Shown here in pieces: positions 1 through 6,790 of a DNA stretch of 43,603 nt. The notes below the pieces were generated by a model. That model did not search any database. It was given only the letters and a program-made list of their open reading frames with translations, and had not been told where the DNA came from. Numbering within the stretch: position 1 is the stretch's first letter; every line of letters starts with the position of its first letter. This DNA is from Lewinellaceae bacterium (lineage in GTDB: Bacteria > Bacteroidota > Bacteroidia > Chitinophagales > Saprospiraceae), in assembly GCA_947476195.1 (NCBI GenBank), contig CANJPT010000026.1:1-43603 (forward strand), read 5' to 3'. A program made the translations under genes and the position numbers.

Positions 1-1433
1 CAAATCAAGATATGGGAAGCATTTGTTACAACCAGTTTTTCAATGTGGCACATGCTGGCTCTCTCAATGAATTGGGACACTCCACCTATTCGAACAACAT
101 CTTTGGCCTGATGGCCCATGGACCCCGCATAGAGTCGGGTATGATTGGGGTGCAACCACACCAGGGAAACCGATGGGTTTTTCCTTCCATAGACGTGGAT
201 GGGGATGGAATTCTCGAGCCGCCGTTTGATATCAATCAGGTTGACGGCTATCACATCCGGTGTTCCGGACCAGTAGCTGCATCTTTTTTCGAAGTACACA
301 CCCCACAGGCGACCCAACTTTATGATGTTGCCCATCCTTTCCACCCTTTTGTCATCATTCCGGACCTGGACAACGAGTTCTTTAACCAAACTGAAGGCAC
401 CCCACAAGAATGTGTGCTGGACGGGCTGTTGGGCGACGTGCCGGATATGGACAAATGGCTGGCCGACGGGAACACTTCTGCTCTTCAGGGTATGGACGAG
501 GCTGATATCTGGCAAAATCAGCGACACCTTTACCGCTTGTTGCAGGCGGACGCAGAGTATTATGCCTCCTACAGCGGTTTTCCTGGGTTTGTGGCCCAGC
601 ATCAAAACGGGAACATCGGCAAGTTCTATCAGATAAACTCCTTGCTGGCTCAATCTGCAACAGTTTCTGAAGCACTGGCATCGGAAGTATCGGCGCTGCA
701 ACAGCAGATTGCCGACAACATCGAAGAGGTCGACAACTTGGACAATCAGCTTCAAGGGGAAAGCAACCCGGCCACTATCGCCGCGCTGATGGCGGCACAG
801 TCAAACGCTTCCGAAGGAATAGTATCCGCGCAGGGTGAATTGAAGAACCTTCAAACCCAGTACGATGCGCCGCGGTCTACCTACTATCAGCAGGCGCAAA
901 GCATAAACAACAGCGTAAATGCCGTTGGAATTTTTGAAGCCAATGAGAAAGCGGTCAATCAGGTGATGCTCAATGCCCTGATCAACCAGTCTGGAAACCT
1001 GACCGAACAGGATGCCCAAATGCTCAAAGGCATTGCCTCGCAATGCCCTAAGACTGGCGGAACGGCAGTAATCAAAGCTCGCATGCTGCTCGAAGATTGC
1101 CACGAAGATGTGACAGATGACTATACCGTCGAATGCGAGGGCGAATTTTCAACTCAATCTACGCTTAGTTATGCTGGCGAAAATTCACCCAGAAATCAGG
1201 CTGTGGCTCAAACCGCGACCGTGTTTGGTGATGACATCTTTTTGGATGTCCTATTTGTGGAAGGAAGCCGCTATTTGCTGTACGATCTGAATGGGCGAGA
1301 ATTGCTTTCGGGTAAACTGGATGCCTCGCTTCGTATTCAGATACCCTCCGGGCTTGCACCTGGTGTGTATGTCTGCACGGTTGCCTATCCATCAGGCGTG
1401 ACCACTTCTCAAAAAGTAGTGATTGCTCGATAA
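1..1433 (+). CDS. Secreted T9SS cargo protein with coiled coil, 5' partial
   Basis: The reading frame is open to the left window edge (codons for N-Q-D precede the first Met at 12), so the N-terminus and signal peptide lie outside. About 477 residues are visible. The middle part, roughly residues 215-300, is rich in A, E, Q and S with heptad-like spacing (for example SEALASEVSALQQQIADNIE) and should form a coiled coil. A short Cys-containing stretch follows (CPKTGG, LLEDCHED, CEGEFS). The last 75 residues form a beta-rich type A sorting domain: a YLLYDLNGREL strand, then LAPGVYVCTV, ending in KVVIAR. Such domains direct Bacteroidota proteins through the type IX secretion system to the surface or medium. 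The rest of the protein resembles no family I recognise, so its function is unknown. A strong hairpin follows the stop codon. Confidence is high for a T9SS cargo and nil for a specific activity. Confidence 0.8.
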   Translation, partial: NQDMGSICYNQFFNVAHAGSLNELGHSTYSNNIFGLMAHGPRIESGMIGVQPHQGNRWVFPSIDVDGDGILEPPFDINQVDGYHIRCSGPVAASFFEVHTPQATQLYDVAHPFHPFVIIPDLDNEFFNQTEGTPQECVLDGLLGDVPDMDKWLADGNTSALQGMDEADIWQNQRHLYRLLQADAEYYASYSGFPGFVAQHQNGNIGKFYQINSLLAQSATVSEALASEVSALQQQIADNIEEVDNLDNQLQGESNPATIAALMAAQSNASEGIVSAQGELKNLQTQYDAPRSTYYQQAQSINNSVNAVGIFEANEKAVNQVMLNALINQSGNLTEQDAQMLKGIASQCPKTGGTAVIKARMLLEDCHEDVTDDYTVECEGEFSTQSTLSYAGENSPRNQAVAQTATVFGDDIFLDVLFVEGSRYLLYDLNGRELLSGKLDASLRIQIPSGLAPGVYVCTVAYPSGVTTSQKVVIAR

Positions 1434-1447
1434 ATTTTTTCAACTGA

Positions 1448-1480
1448 GGCCGTGCCGTGCTGCAACACGGCACGGCCCTT
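1448..1480 (+). terminator. Hairpin terminator after the first T9SS gene
   Basis: A perfect 12-bp stem (GGCCGTGCCGTG at 1448-1459 with its complement at 1466-1477) closes a 6-nt loop and is followed by CTTTC. The stem is very GC-rich and starts 14 nt after the stop codon. The T-run is short, so termination may be partial. It lies only 9 nt before the next start codon. Confidence 0.7.
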
Positions 1481-1488
1481 TCATTATT

Positions 1489-3246
1489 ATGGTTATGAAA
1501 AAGGTGCTGTTTGCCTGTTTCCTGATTTTACAAGCACAACACTCCCTGTCTGCCCAAAAGTGGGACGCGGGCTGGGTGATTGGCCAAGACGAGACCATTC
1601 AAAATAGCGGAGGGGGCACCTTTCTTGAATTTAGCGATGGCACCTTGAACAAAAGTTTTGTCCTCAAACGATTCTTTACTGATGGCGCCAACAGCAGCAT
1701 TTGCGACCGATATGGCAAGCTGCAATTTTACACCAATGGCTGTCTTATCATCAACCGAAATCACGAAATGATGGAAAACGGTGAGATACATGTGGGCTAT
1801 TACACGGACGGCTTTTGTGCCGACAGCAGTTTAAATTATTCTAACAGTGTTACTCAGTGCATCCTCGCCCTTCCAAACTTCAAATACGACAGTCTTTATT
1901 TTGTGGTCAATCGAAAGCTGGATTTGCCGAACGGGCTAAATTCAATAGTCGGGACAAAACTGTACCTGAATGTGGTGGATATGCGAAAAAACCAAGGGCT
2001 GGGACAGGTTGTTTCCAAGCATCTTGAAATATTAAGTGACACGACAGAGGATGAAGGCCTTCAGGCGATTCCTCACGCCAACGGCCGCGATTGGTGGATT
2101 ATCACGCCCAAGTTCAGGTCCAACTGCTATTATGTAGTCTATCTGGACGCAGAGGGCAACACCACAGTGACCGAGCAGTGCCTCGGCACAGCGTTCGGCC
2201 CCGAATCTTGGCTGGGGCAATCCACTTTTTCGCCGGATGGCACTAAGTTTGTCCGCTTTCATTGGAAGTACAATCTCAATATCTTTGATTTTGATCGCTG
2301 TTCTGGAATGTTATCCAATGCACAGGCCATATCATTCCCCGATATTGAATTCTTTCGGGCGGGTTGTGCCTTTTCGCGCAGTTCGCGATATTTGTACACG
2401 ACCACGCACACCAAATTATTCCAGTTTGATATGCAGGCTCCCGACATTGCTACGTCTCGGACATTCATAGCCGATTGGGACGGGTTCAATACGCCCTTTA
2501 ACACCAAGTTTTGCATGGCCAATCTTGCGCTTGACGGCAAAGTGTACGTCGGTTGCCCCGGCCAGCACAAACACATCCACGTTATTAATGATCCGGATTT
2601 GCCGGGATTAGCCTGTGATTTTCAGCAGCACTCCATTGAACTGTTCACCAGCAATTTTTGGTCGTTTCCAAACCAAGCCCATACCCGTTTAGGTCCAGTG
2701 GATGGTTCAATATGCGATTCGTTGGAGATCAACAGCGACCCTTGGGCTTTTTTCCGATGGGAGCAGAAGGATACGACTAGCCCTTTGCAAATTAATTTTA
2801 TTGATCTATCAGGTTATCAACCAACAAGTTGGCATTGGGATTTTGGTGACGGCGTTTCAAGTATTGAAATCAACCCCTTCCACATATATGACTCGATTGG
2901 TGTGTATACTGTTTGTCTTATAGTAAGTAACTCGGATGGCAGCGATACACTTTGTCGAGTTCTATATTTGGGCACTTCAGCAACAAATGAATTCGACAGT
3001 GCCATGCAGTTATCTGTGGCCCCCAACCCATTTAGCGATAATATCATTGTTGATATAAGTGCTAATTTGAAGAGCCCGATTTTCCGATTATATGATCAAA
3101 TTGGTCGCACCGTGCGCGAGTATCAACTGACTTTCGGTGTTACCGATTTAGATACCAAAAATGTTCAGCCTGGGATTTACTTTTGGGAGGTGTCAGGTAA
3201 TGAAGGAAGGATTGCTACAGGCAAAATTATCAAGACGGGCTGGTAG
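1489..3246 (+). CDS. Secreted PKD-domain protein with T9SS sorting domain
   Basis: The frame is open from 1423, but the start chosen is ATG 1489 (or ATG 1495, two codons later) because it leads directly into a signal peptide, MKKVLFACFLILQAQHSLSA, cut before QKWD. Residues about 25-410 form a repetitive beta-rich region with phrases such as FSPDGTKFVRFHW and ANLALDGKVYVGC. These are typical of the propeller-like N-terminal halves of Bacteroidota gliding/PKD proteins. A PKD domain follows (WHWDFGDGVSSIEINPFHIYDSIGVYTVCLIV), carrying the FGDG signature and the SxGxYTV strand. The last 75 residues are a type A sorting domain (VAPNPFSDNIIVDI ... RLYDQIGRTV ... VQPGIYFWEV ... GKIIKTG). The product is probably exported by T9SS and anchored at or released from the surface. 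PKD domains often mediate carbohydrate or protein contacts. No catalytic motif is visible. The preceding gene is also a T9SS cargo. Confidence 0.85.
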   Translation: MVMKKVLFACFLILQAQHSLSAQKWDAGWVIGQDETIQNSGGGTFLEFSDGTLNKSFVLKRFFTDGANSSICDRYGKLQFYTNGCLIINRNHEMMENGEIHVGYYTDGFCADSSLNYSNSVTQCILALPNFKYDSLYFVVNRKLDLPNGLNSIVGTKLYLNVVDMRKNQGLGQVVSKHLEILSDTTEDEGLQAIPHANGRDWWIITPKFRSNCYYVVYLDAEGNTTVTEQCLGTAFGPESWLGQSTFSPDGTKFVRFHWKYNLNIFDFDRCSGMLSNAQAISFPDIEFFRAGCAFSRSSRYLYTTTHTKLFQFDMQAPDIATSRTFIADWDGFNTPFNTKFCMANLALDGKVYVGCPGQHKHIHVINDPDLPGLACDFQQHSIELFTSNFWSFPNQAHTRLGPVDGSICDSLEINSDPWAFFRWEQKDTTSPLQINFIDLSGYQPTSWHWDFGDGVSSIEINPFHIYDSIGVYTVCLIVSNSDGSDTLCRVLYLGTSATNEFDSAMQLSVAPNPFSDNIIVDISANLKSPIFRLYDQIGRTVREYQLTFGVTDLDTKNVQPGIYFWEVSGNEGRIATGKIIKTGW

Positions 3247-3285
3247 ATTTACATGCAGGCCTCGAATAAATATGGCACTAACAAT

Positions 3286-3329
3286 GCATGGTCGAAAAGT
3301 TGCGCTAAACGCGCAACCTTCGACCATGC
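3286..3329. repeat. Stem-loop with two-part stem
   Basis: The arms GCATGGTCGA (3286-3295) and GTTGCGC (3299-3305) pair with GCGCAAC (3311-3317) and TCGACCATGC (3320-3329). The loop is 5 nt, with a small 3/2-nt internal bulge. It lies 40 nt after the stop of the PKD gene and could end that transcript, although no T-run follows. It could also be a chromosomal repeat unit. Confidence 0.5.
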
Positions 3330-3356
3330 TCACGATGTGCGTTCTATCAAAAAATC

Positions 3357-3486
3357 ATGTGTCCATATTGTAAGCCTTGAAGATAAAAAGATCATCCCAT
3401 TTGAAACGATGAATTTGTTTTATCGCGATCCAATGAAGCGGGCTTATCTGGAAAAATTACGGGCCGAAGAAGTACCGATGTTTTAG
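3357..3486 (+). pseudogene. Decayed glutaredoxin-like fragment
   Basis: Reading from ATG 3357 gives MCPYCKP and then a TGA stop. The +1 frame continues as EDKKIIPFETMNLFYRDPMKRAYLEKLRAEEVPMF and stops at 3486. CPYC is the classical glutaredoxin redox motif. IPFE...DP...LEKL...VP(x)F matches the spacing of the glutaredoxin second strand, helix and cis-proline segment. The spacer after CPYC is a few residues shorter than usual. The first strand is missing and the sequence ends just after the cis-Pro region, so about half of a normal 80-residue domain is present and in two frames. I read this as a broken remnant. The resemblance is judged by eye. Confidence 0.4.
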
Positions 3487-3500
3487 ATATTTGGGGGATT

Positions 3501-3531
3501 TTCGGGGTGCGACTTGAAGTCGCACCCCGAA
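3501..3531. terminator. Strong 14-bp hairpin
   Basis: The arm TTCGGGGTGCGACT (3501-3514) pairs perfectly with AGTCGCACCCCGAA (3518-3531) across a 3-nt loop. It separates the glutaredoxin-like remnant from the small membrane protein gene. There is no long T-run after it, so it may act as a terminator or as a 3'-end stabilising hairpin. The short words CACATTGACCA and CACATATTGACCA follow directly before the next start. Confidence 0.55.
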
Positions 3532-3575
3532 TTCCACACATTGACCACATTCCACATATTGACCATATTACTATC

Positions 3576-3914
3576 ATGAACGAACCATTCGATCAACTCG
3601 ATCTGCTCTCCGCTCCACCCGAGCCCAAAATGCCTATCGGCAAAGTAGTAATGATCAACTTCGGTATTATGGTTGCCTATATGCTGCTTTCAAGCCTTGC
3701 TACCGACAGCGGATCTGAAGCAGGTTTCGGTGTTTTGGCCTTAGATGCTGTCCTGATTCTAGCCCAGGTAGGGCTGAATATGTTGGCCGGCCTCATTCTT
3801 GTTTTTATAAAAGACAAAAAGAAATTAGGAGGAGCCTTGCTCATTGGGGGCATTATTATGGGCGTAATTGGATTTGGGTCTTGTCTCGGGCATATGGCGC
3901 TTATGGAAAATTGA
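3576..3914 (+). CDS. Small membrane protein, unknown function
   Basis: The product is 112 residues. The frame extends upstream to 3507, but that part is encoded by the hairpin and the CACATTGACCA words, so ATG 3576 (MNEPFDQLDLLSAPPEPKMPIGK) is the better start. Three hydrophobic segments are visible: about residues 25-42, 54-75 and 83-104. A basic KDKKK loop lies between the last two, which suggests three membrane spans. I recognise no family. The stop lies 16 nt before the Lgt-family gene and both are on the plus strand, so the two are probably co-transcribed and may act together in the inner membrane. Confidence 0.6.
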   Translation: MNEPFDQLDLLSAPPEPKMPIGKVVMINFGIMVAYMLLSSLATDSGSEAGFGVLALDAVLILAQVGLNMLAGLILVFIKDKKKLGGALLIGGIIMGVIGFGSCLGHMALMEN

Positions 3915-3930
3915 TCAACGATCTTCTTCG

Positions 3931-4722
3931 ATGCACTATCCCTTAGAGTTCAAGCTCGGTTCAGCTCATATACCGGCCCATCTCTTGTTCGAGATGCTGG
4001 CCTACACCATAGGTTACCAGCTATATGTATGCCAACGCGCCCGCAGTCACGACCTCATCAGCGACGACGAAAGAATGTGGATCTTTCTCGGGGCTGCTGC
4101 AGGGGCGCTCATCGGGAGTCACTTGCTGGGCATTCTGGAAAATCCGGATTATCTCGTTCATTTAAACTGGCAGATCTGGTTGGGCAACAAAACAATTGTT
4201 GGAGGACTGCTTGGTGGTCTTATCGGGGTAGAACTGACCAAAAAGATCATCGGTGTCAATACCTCTTCGGGTGATCTCATGACGTATCCTTTGCTTTTTG
4301 GTCTGTCACTCGGGCGTATCGGGTGTCATTTGGCCGGACTTACGGACGGGACGCACGGCAAGCCCTCAGATCTTCCCTGGGCCATTGATTTTGGAGATGG
4401 TATGCTGCGTCACCCAGTCAATTTGTACGAGGTGTTCTTCCTCACCGTGCTGGCTTTTCTAATCTTTCAAATTGAAAAAAAAGGTCCACTTCCCAATGGC
4501 CGACGTTTCCAGCTATTCATGATGAGCTATTTGCTCTGGCGTTTTGCCGTGGAATTTATAAAGCCTGTCTGGCTGTTGCCCATGGGTATTTCGCCCATTC
4601 AGGTGGCCGTGTTGGGAGGGCTTTTGTATTATTTTGGTGTATGGGGGCAGGAAATAATTAAAATTAACAGTAGAACCGAAAAACAGGAAAATCACGATAG
4701 AAGAAATGTGCCAATCAAGTGA
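3931..4722 (+). CDS. Lgt-family (prolipoprotein diacylglyceryl transferase-like) membrane protein
   Basis: The product is 263 residues with about seven membrane spans. The start is ATG 3931; an upstream TTG in frame would overlap the previous gene. Lgt transfers diacylglycerol from phosphatidylglycerol to the lipobox Cys of prelipoproteins. Family signs are GRIGCHLAG (Lgt signature GRIGNFxNGE), RHPVNLYE (the H/R-P-x-Q-LYE motif) and the final LLPMGISPIQVAVLGGLLYY span. The signature Asn and the GE are replaced (GRIGCH, GLTDGT). It is therefore a divergent paralog rather than clearly the housekeeping Lgt, and its substrate is uncertain. The last 15 or so codons (after NSR) are rich in K, E, N and Q and coincide with one arm of a word repeat whose partner lies past the stop. 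That tail may be repeat-derived. Confidence 0.75.
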   Translation: MHYPLEFKLGSAHIPAHLLFEMLAYTIGYQLYVCQRARSHDLISDDERMWIFLGAAAGALIGSHLLGILENPDYLVHLNWQIWLGNKTIVGGLLGGLIGVELTKKIIGVNTSSGDLMTYPLLFGLSLGRIGCHLAGLTDGTHGKPSDLPWAIDFGDGMLRHPVNLYEVFFLTVLAFLIFQIEKKGPLPNGRRFQLFMMSYLLWRFAVEFIKPVWLLPMGISPIQVAVLGGLLYYFGVWGQEIIKINSRTEKQENHDRRNVPIK

Positions 4723-4732
4723 TTTTGGCAGG
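4710..4732. terminator. Hairpin at the lgt-like stop codon
   Basis: TGCCAA-TCA pairs with TGA-TT-TTGGCA around the stop codon. It lies between convergent genes (the Lgt-family gene on plus, the SDR gene on minus ending at 4781) and may serve both. A second pairing links the CGAAAAACAGGAAAAT segment near 4677-4692 with ATTTTCCTGTTCTTCTG near 4748-4764. Confidence 0.4.
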
Positions 4733-4780
4733 CTTCTCCAGGTTTAATTTTCCTGTTCTTCTGTTCCCCCATTCTCCCAT

Positions 4781-5554
4781 TTAAGATATCTCCCAAATAT
4801 CCCCCCAAAGCCTCGCTCCACCATCCACATAAATCGTGTCGCCCGTCATATACGCTGCTGCCGGGCAGGCGAGAAAAAGGGTGAGTGCCGCCACTTCGTC
4901 CACTGTGCCGAGGCGTTTCATTGGAATAGTGCGGGCTACATCTGCTATGAGATCAGGTGGATAATTTTCCAGGCCGCTACTCTGAATAATCCCAGGGGCA
5001 ATGCAGTTGATCCGTATGCCTTGGGAGGCCCATTCCACGGCAAGTGATTTGCTGAGGTTCATCACCCCTGCCCGCGCTGCAGCCGTGTGCGCCATCCCCG
5101 GGAATCCGCGTTCATTGTTTACCACGATATTTAGCACCACTCCGTGCTTTTGCGAAAAAAAGAATCGTTGTGCCATCGTTTGCGTCACAAACCAGGTGCC
5201 ATTAAGGTTGGTATTCACCACCGCCTGCCAACCTTTTGGCGTAATATCGGCAGCAGGACCAGGGAATTGTCCACCCGCGTTATTGACCAAAATGTCGAGC
5301 TTTCCTGTTTTATTGGCGATAAAATCTGCCATTTCTGCTACTTGTTCGGGTTCCCGGATGTCTAAAATATGGCCATGTACCTTGCCATATTGACTCAACG
5401 CCTGCACGGCTTTTTCGATGCGCTCGGCTTTGCGTGAGCAAATGAATACTTCCGCCCCGCATTCCAGAAACTGTTTGGTGATCGCAAAGCCAATGCCACT
5501 CCCGCCGCCAGTTACCAGCACGGTTTTTCCTTTGAATAAATCTGGTTGGAACAT
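4781..5554 (-). CDS. PECR-like short-chain dehydrogenase/reductase (enoyl-CoA reductase type)
   Basis: The product is 257 residues with a single Rossmann domain. TGGGSGIG at about residues 16-23 binds NADP(H), and DILVNNAGGQFPGPAADI at about 86-103 is the NNAG region. In place of the usual YxxxK dyad the protein reads MAHTAAARAGVMNLSKSLAVEWASQGIRINCIAPGIIQSSGLENYP. From memory this follows the corresponding segment of human peroxisomal trans-2-enoyl-CoA reductase (PECR), including the AARAGV and ENY parts. PECR and 2,4-dienoyl-CoA reductases reduce the double bond of acyl-CoA thioesters and lack the classical Tyr. I infer a role in fatty acyl-CoA reduction, which fits the fadD gene 3 kb away. 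The C-terminus has the family TGDTIYVDGG motif. It is transcribed leftwards, convergent with the Lgt-family gene. Confidence 0.8.
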   Translation of the reverse strand: MFQPDLFKGKTVLVTGGGSGIGFAITKQFLECGAEVFICSRKAERIEKAVQALSQYGKVHGHILDIREPEQVAEMADFIANKTGKLDILVNNAGGQFPGPAADITPKGWQAVVNTNLNGTWFVTQTMAQRFFFSQKHGVVLNIVVNNERGFPGMAHTAAARAGVMNLSKSLAVEWASQGIRINCIAPGIIQSSGLENYPPDLIADVARTIPMKRLGTVDEVAALTLFLACPAAAYMTGDTIYVDGGARLWGDIWEIS

Positions 5555-5613
5555 GGTAAGCCAGTTAAAAACAATTTGGTTTCGCTATGTGCACAGGCGT
5601 TAAATCTTGGACG

Positions 5614-5806
5614 AATGGACATTTTTGCACTGGACTTACACGCTAAAAACTTGAACAACAAGGCCTTGTAGCGACGTGTCTGCCGGGTAATATTAAAATG
5701 CACACTACTGGGCATTTTCTAAAATCGAGACCTGTAAGGTTTTGGGAAACCTTATAGGTCTCGGGGCAAAACAAAAATGTCCAGTAGGGTGATTAAAATG
5801 TCCATT
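5614..5806. repeat. Large quasi-palindrome around 83-bp repeat copy A
   Basis: AATGGACATTTT at 5614-5625 is repeated in inverse at 5795-5806. Going inward, ACTGGAC (5629-5635) is matched by GTCCAGT (5779-5785) inside the repeat. The whole gap between the DUF3078 and SDR genes therefore has a nested inverted layout around the 83-bp unit. A 12-bp perfect palindrome, ACAAGGCCTTGT, lies at 5658-5669. Confidence 0.5.
5705..5787. repeat. 83-bp inverted-repeat element, copy A
   Basis: The unit begins CTACTGGGCATTTT and ends AAAATGTCCAGTAG, which are 14-bp inverted ends with one G/T mismatch. An inner hairpin, GACCTGTAAGG with CCTTATAGGTC, sits near the middle. Aligned by eye to copy B (12607-12689), it has the same length and 7 substitutions, about 92% identity. 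One inner-stem change preserves pairing as a G-U wobble. It lies between the stop of the DUF3078 gene and the start of the SDR gene. Confidence 0.85.
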
Positions 5807-5821
5807 TGTCTGGGTAAGGCC

Positions 5822-6772
5822 TTAAAAAATTGCATTATATTTTAAAAGAAAGCCGCCAGTTAAAGAAGGCTTCAATCCAAGATATTGACCAAGCTCAGCT
5901 GGGCTGGCACCTGCGGGCGCTTTCTCCACCTGAACGAGTGTGAAGTGGTCGTAGAATACATCCCCGAATAACCCGAGCGCAAGCCCTTTAACGATTTGGA
6001 TATCAAGAATATTTTGCCACAAAACATTGCCATTCAGGTTTTGCTTATAGTCTGCAAACCATGCAACTTTAGAGGCAAATGCGATTCGGTCTTTAAAAAA
6101 CTTGTTGACGTATTGTGCTTTGACCGAAAAGCCTACTTGGGAGCGATTGTTCTTACCCGCTTCATTGCCAAGCGGTTGGCCTTCCAGGGCAGCAAGGTTA
6201 TCGTTGCCTATATAGGTTAAGTTGAAACTGGCTGGAGACAGGAAAAAAGTCAGTTCTTTAGTGGCTTTGATGTCAAGACCAGGTGCAATGGCGAACCTTG
6301 CCGGGGAAAGAAACTCGGAAAGCAGGTTGGAATCTACCCCATTGAGCAAGTTACCCGAATAGGTTTTTAGCAGTTGAGATTCCGCTGTTCCATCCAGTGC
6401 AACGAATAGTTTGTCGCCCAGAATACGGTAACCAAATCGTGAGCCTAGGCGAAGGATATCCAGGCTTTTTTGAAAGTCAGCACTTTTGCCCCCAATGCGT
6501 TGAGCAGAAAGCTGGAGCCCGCCATTGTTGTTCCAAAAGTATTTTGGCTTTTTCAGGTTAGCCGAAAGCGCGATAAGACCGCCCAAGCCGAGACGGCTGT
6601 CGCCTCCCCCTAACTTAGGGTTAATAAGCCCGAGGCCAGTAAGGTCAAGGCCGAAGCTGCCAGTTATGGTCCAATCCTTTGGAGGTTTTTCAGTTTTTGG
6701 GGCTTCTGTTTGAGCGAATGAATGTGTCTGCAGGCAGATTACGGCCAACAGTAGTGTAAAAAAAAATTTCAT
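5822..6772 (-). CDS. DUF3078-type outer-membrane beta-barrel protein
   Basis: The product is 316 residues, starting MKFFFTLLLAVICLQTHSFAQTEAP, a clear signal peptide cut after FAQ. The mature part is a series of amphipathic beta strands with alternating hydrophobic residues (TITGSFGLDLTGLGLINP, FWNNNGGLQLSAQRIGG, LTFFLSPASFNLTYIGND, QVGFSVKAQYVNKFF). It ends in GGFLLKYNAIF, an aromatic C-terminus typical of outer-membrane barrels inserted by BamA. The overall pattern agrees with the DUF3078 family, common in Bacteroidota and of unknown function. It starts 18 nt after the DUF1800 gene stops, so the two are probably one transcript. The 83-bp repeat copy A sits shortly after its stop. Transport or adhesion is possible but nothing in the sequence decides it. 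Confidence 0.75.
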   Translation of the reverse strand: MKFFFTLLLAVICLQTHSFAQTEAPKTEKPPKDWTITGSFGLDLTGLGLINPKLGGGDSRLGLGGLIALSANLKKPKYFWNNNGGLQLSAQRIGGKSADFQKSLDILRLGSRFGYRILGDKLFVALDGTAESQLLKTYSGNLLNGVDSNLLSEFLSPARFAIAPGLDIKATKELTFFLSPASFNLTYIGNDNLAALEGQPLGNEAGKNNRSQVGFSVKAQYVNKFFKDRIAFASKVAWFADYKQNLNGNVLWQNILDIQIVKGLALGLFGDVFYDHFTLVQVEKAPAGASPAELGQYLGLKPSLTGGFLLKYNAIF

Positions 6773-6790
6773 GATAGAAAATGGGTGAAA

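Noticed and set aside
3357-3400. Programmed +1 frameshift at CCT-TGA in the glutaredoxin-like fragment
   Set aside because: The joined product would be only about 42 residues and lacks half the fold, so decay is a simpler explanation than recoding.
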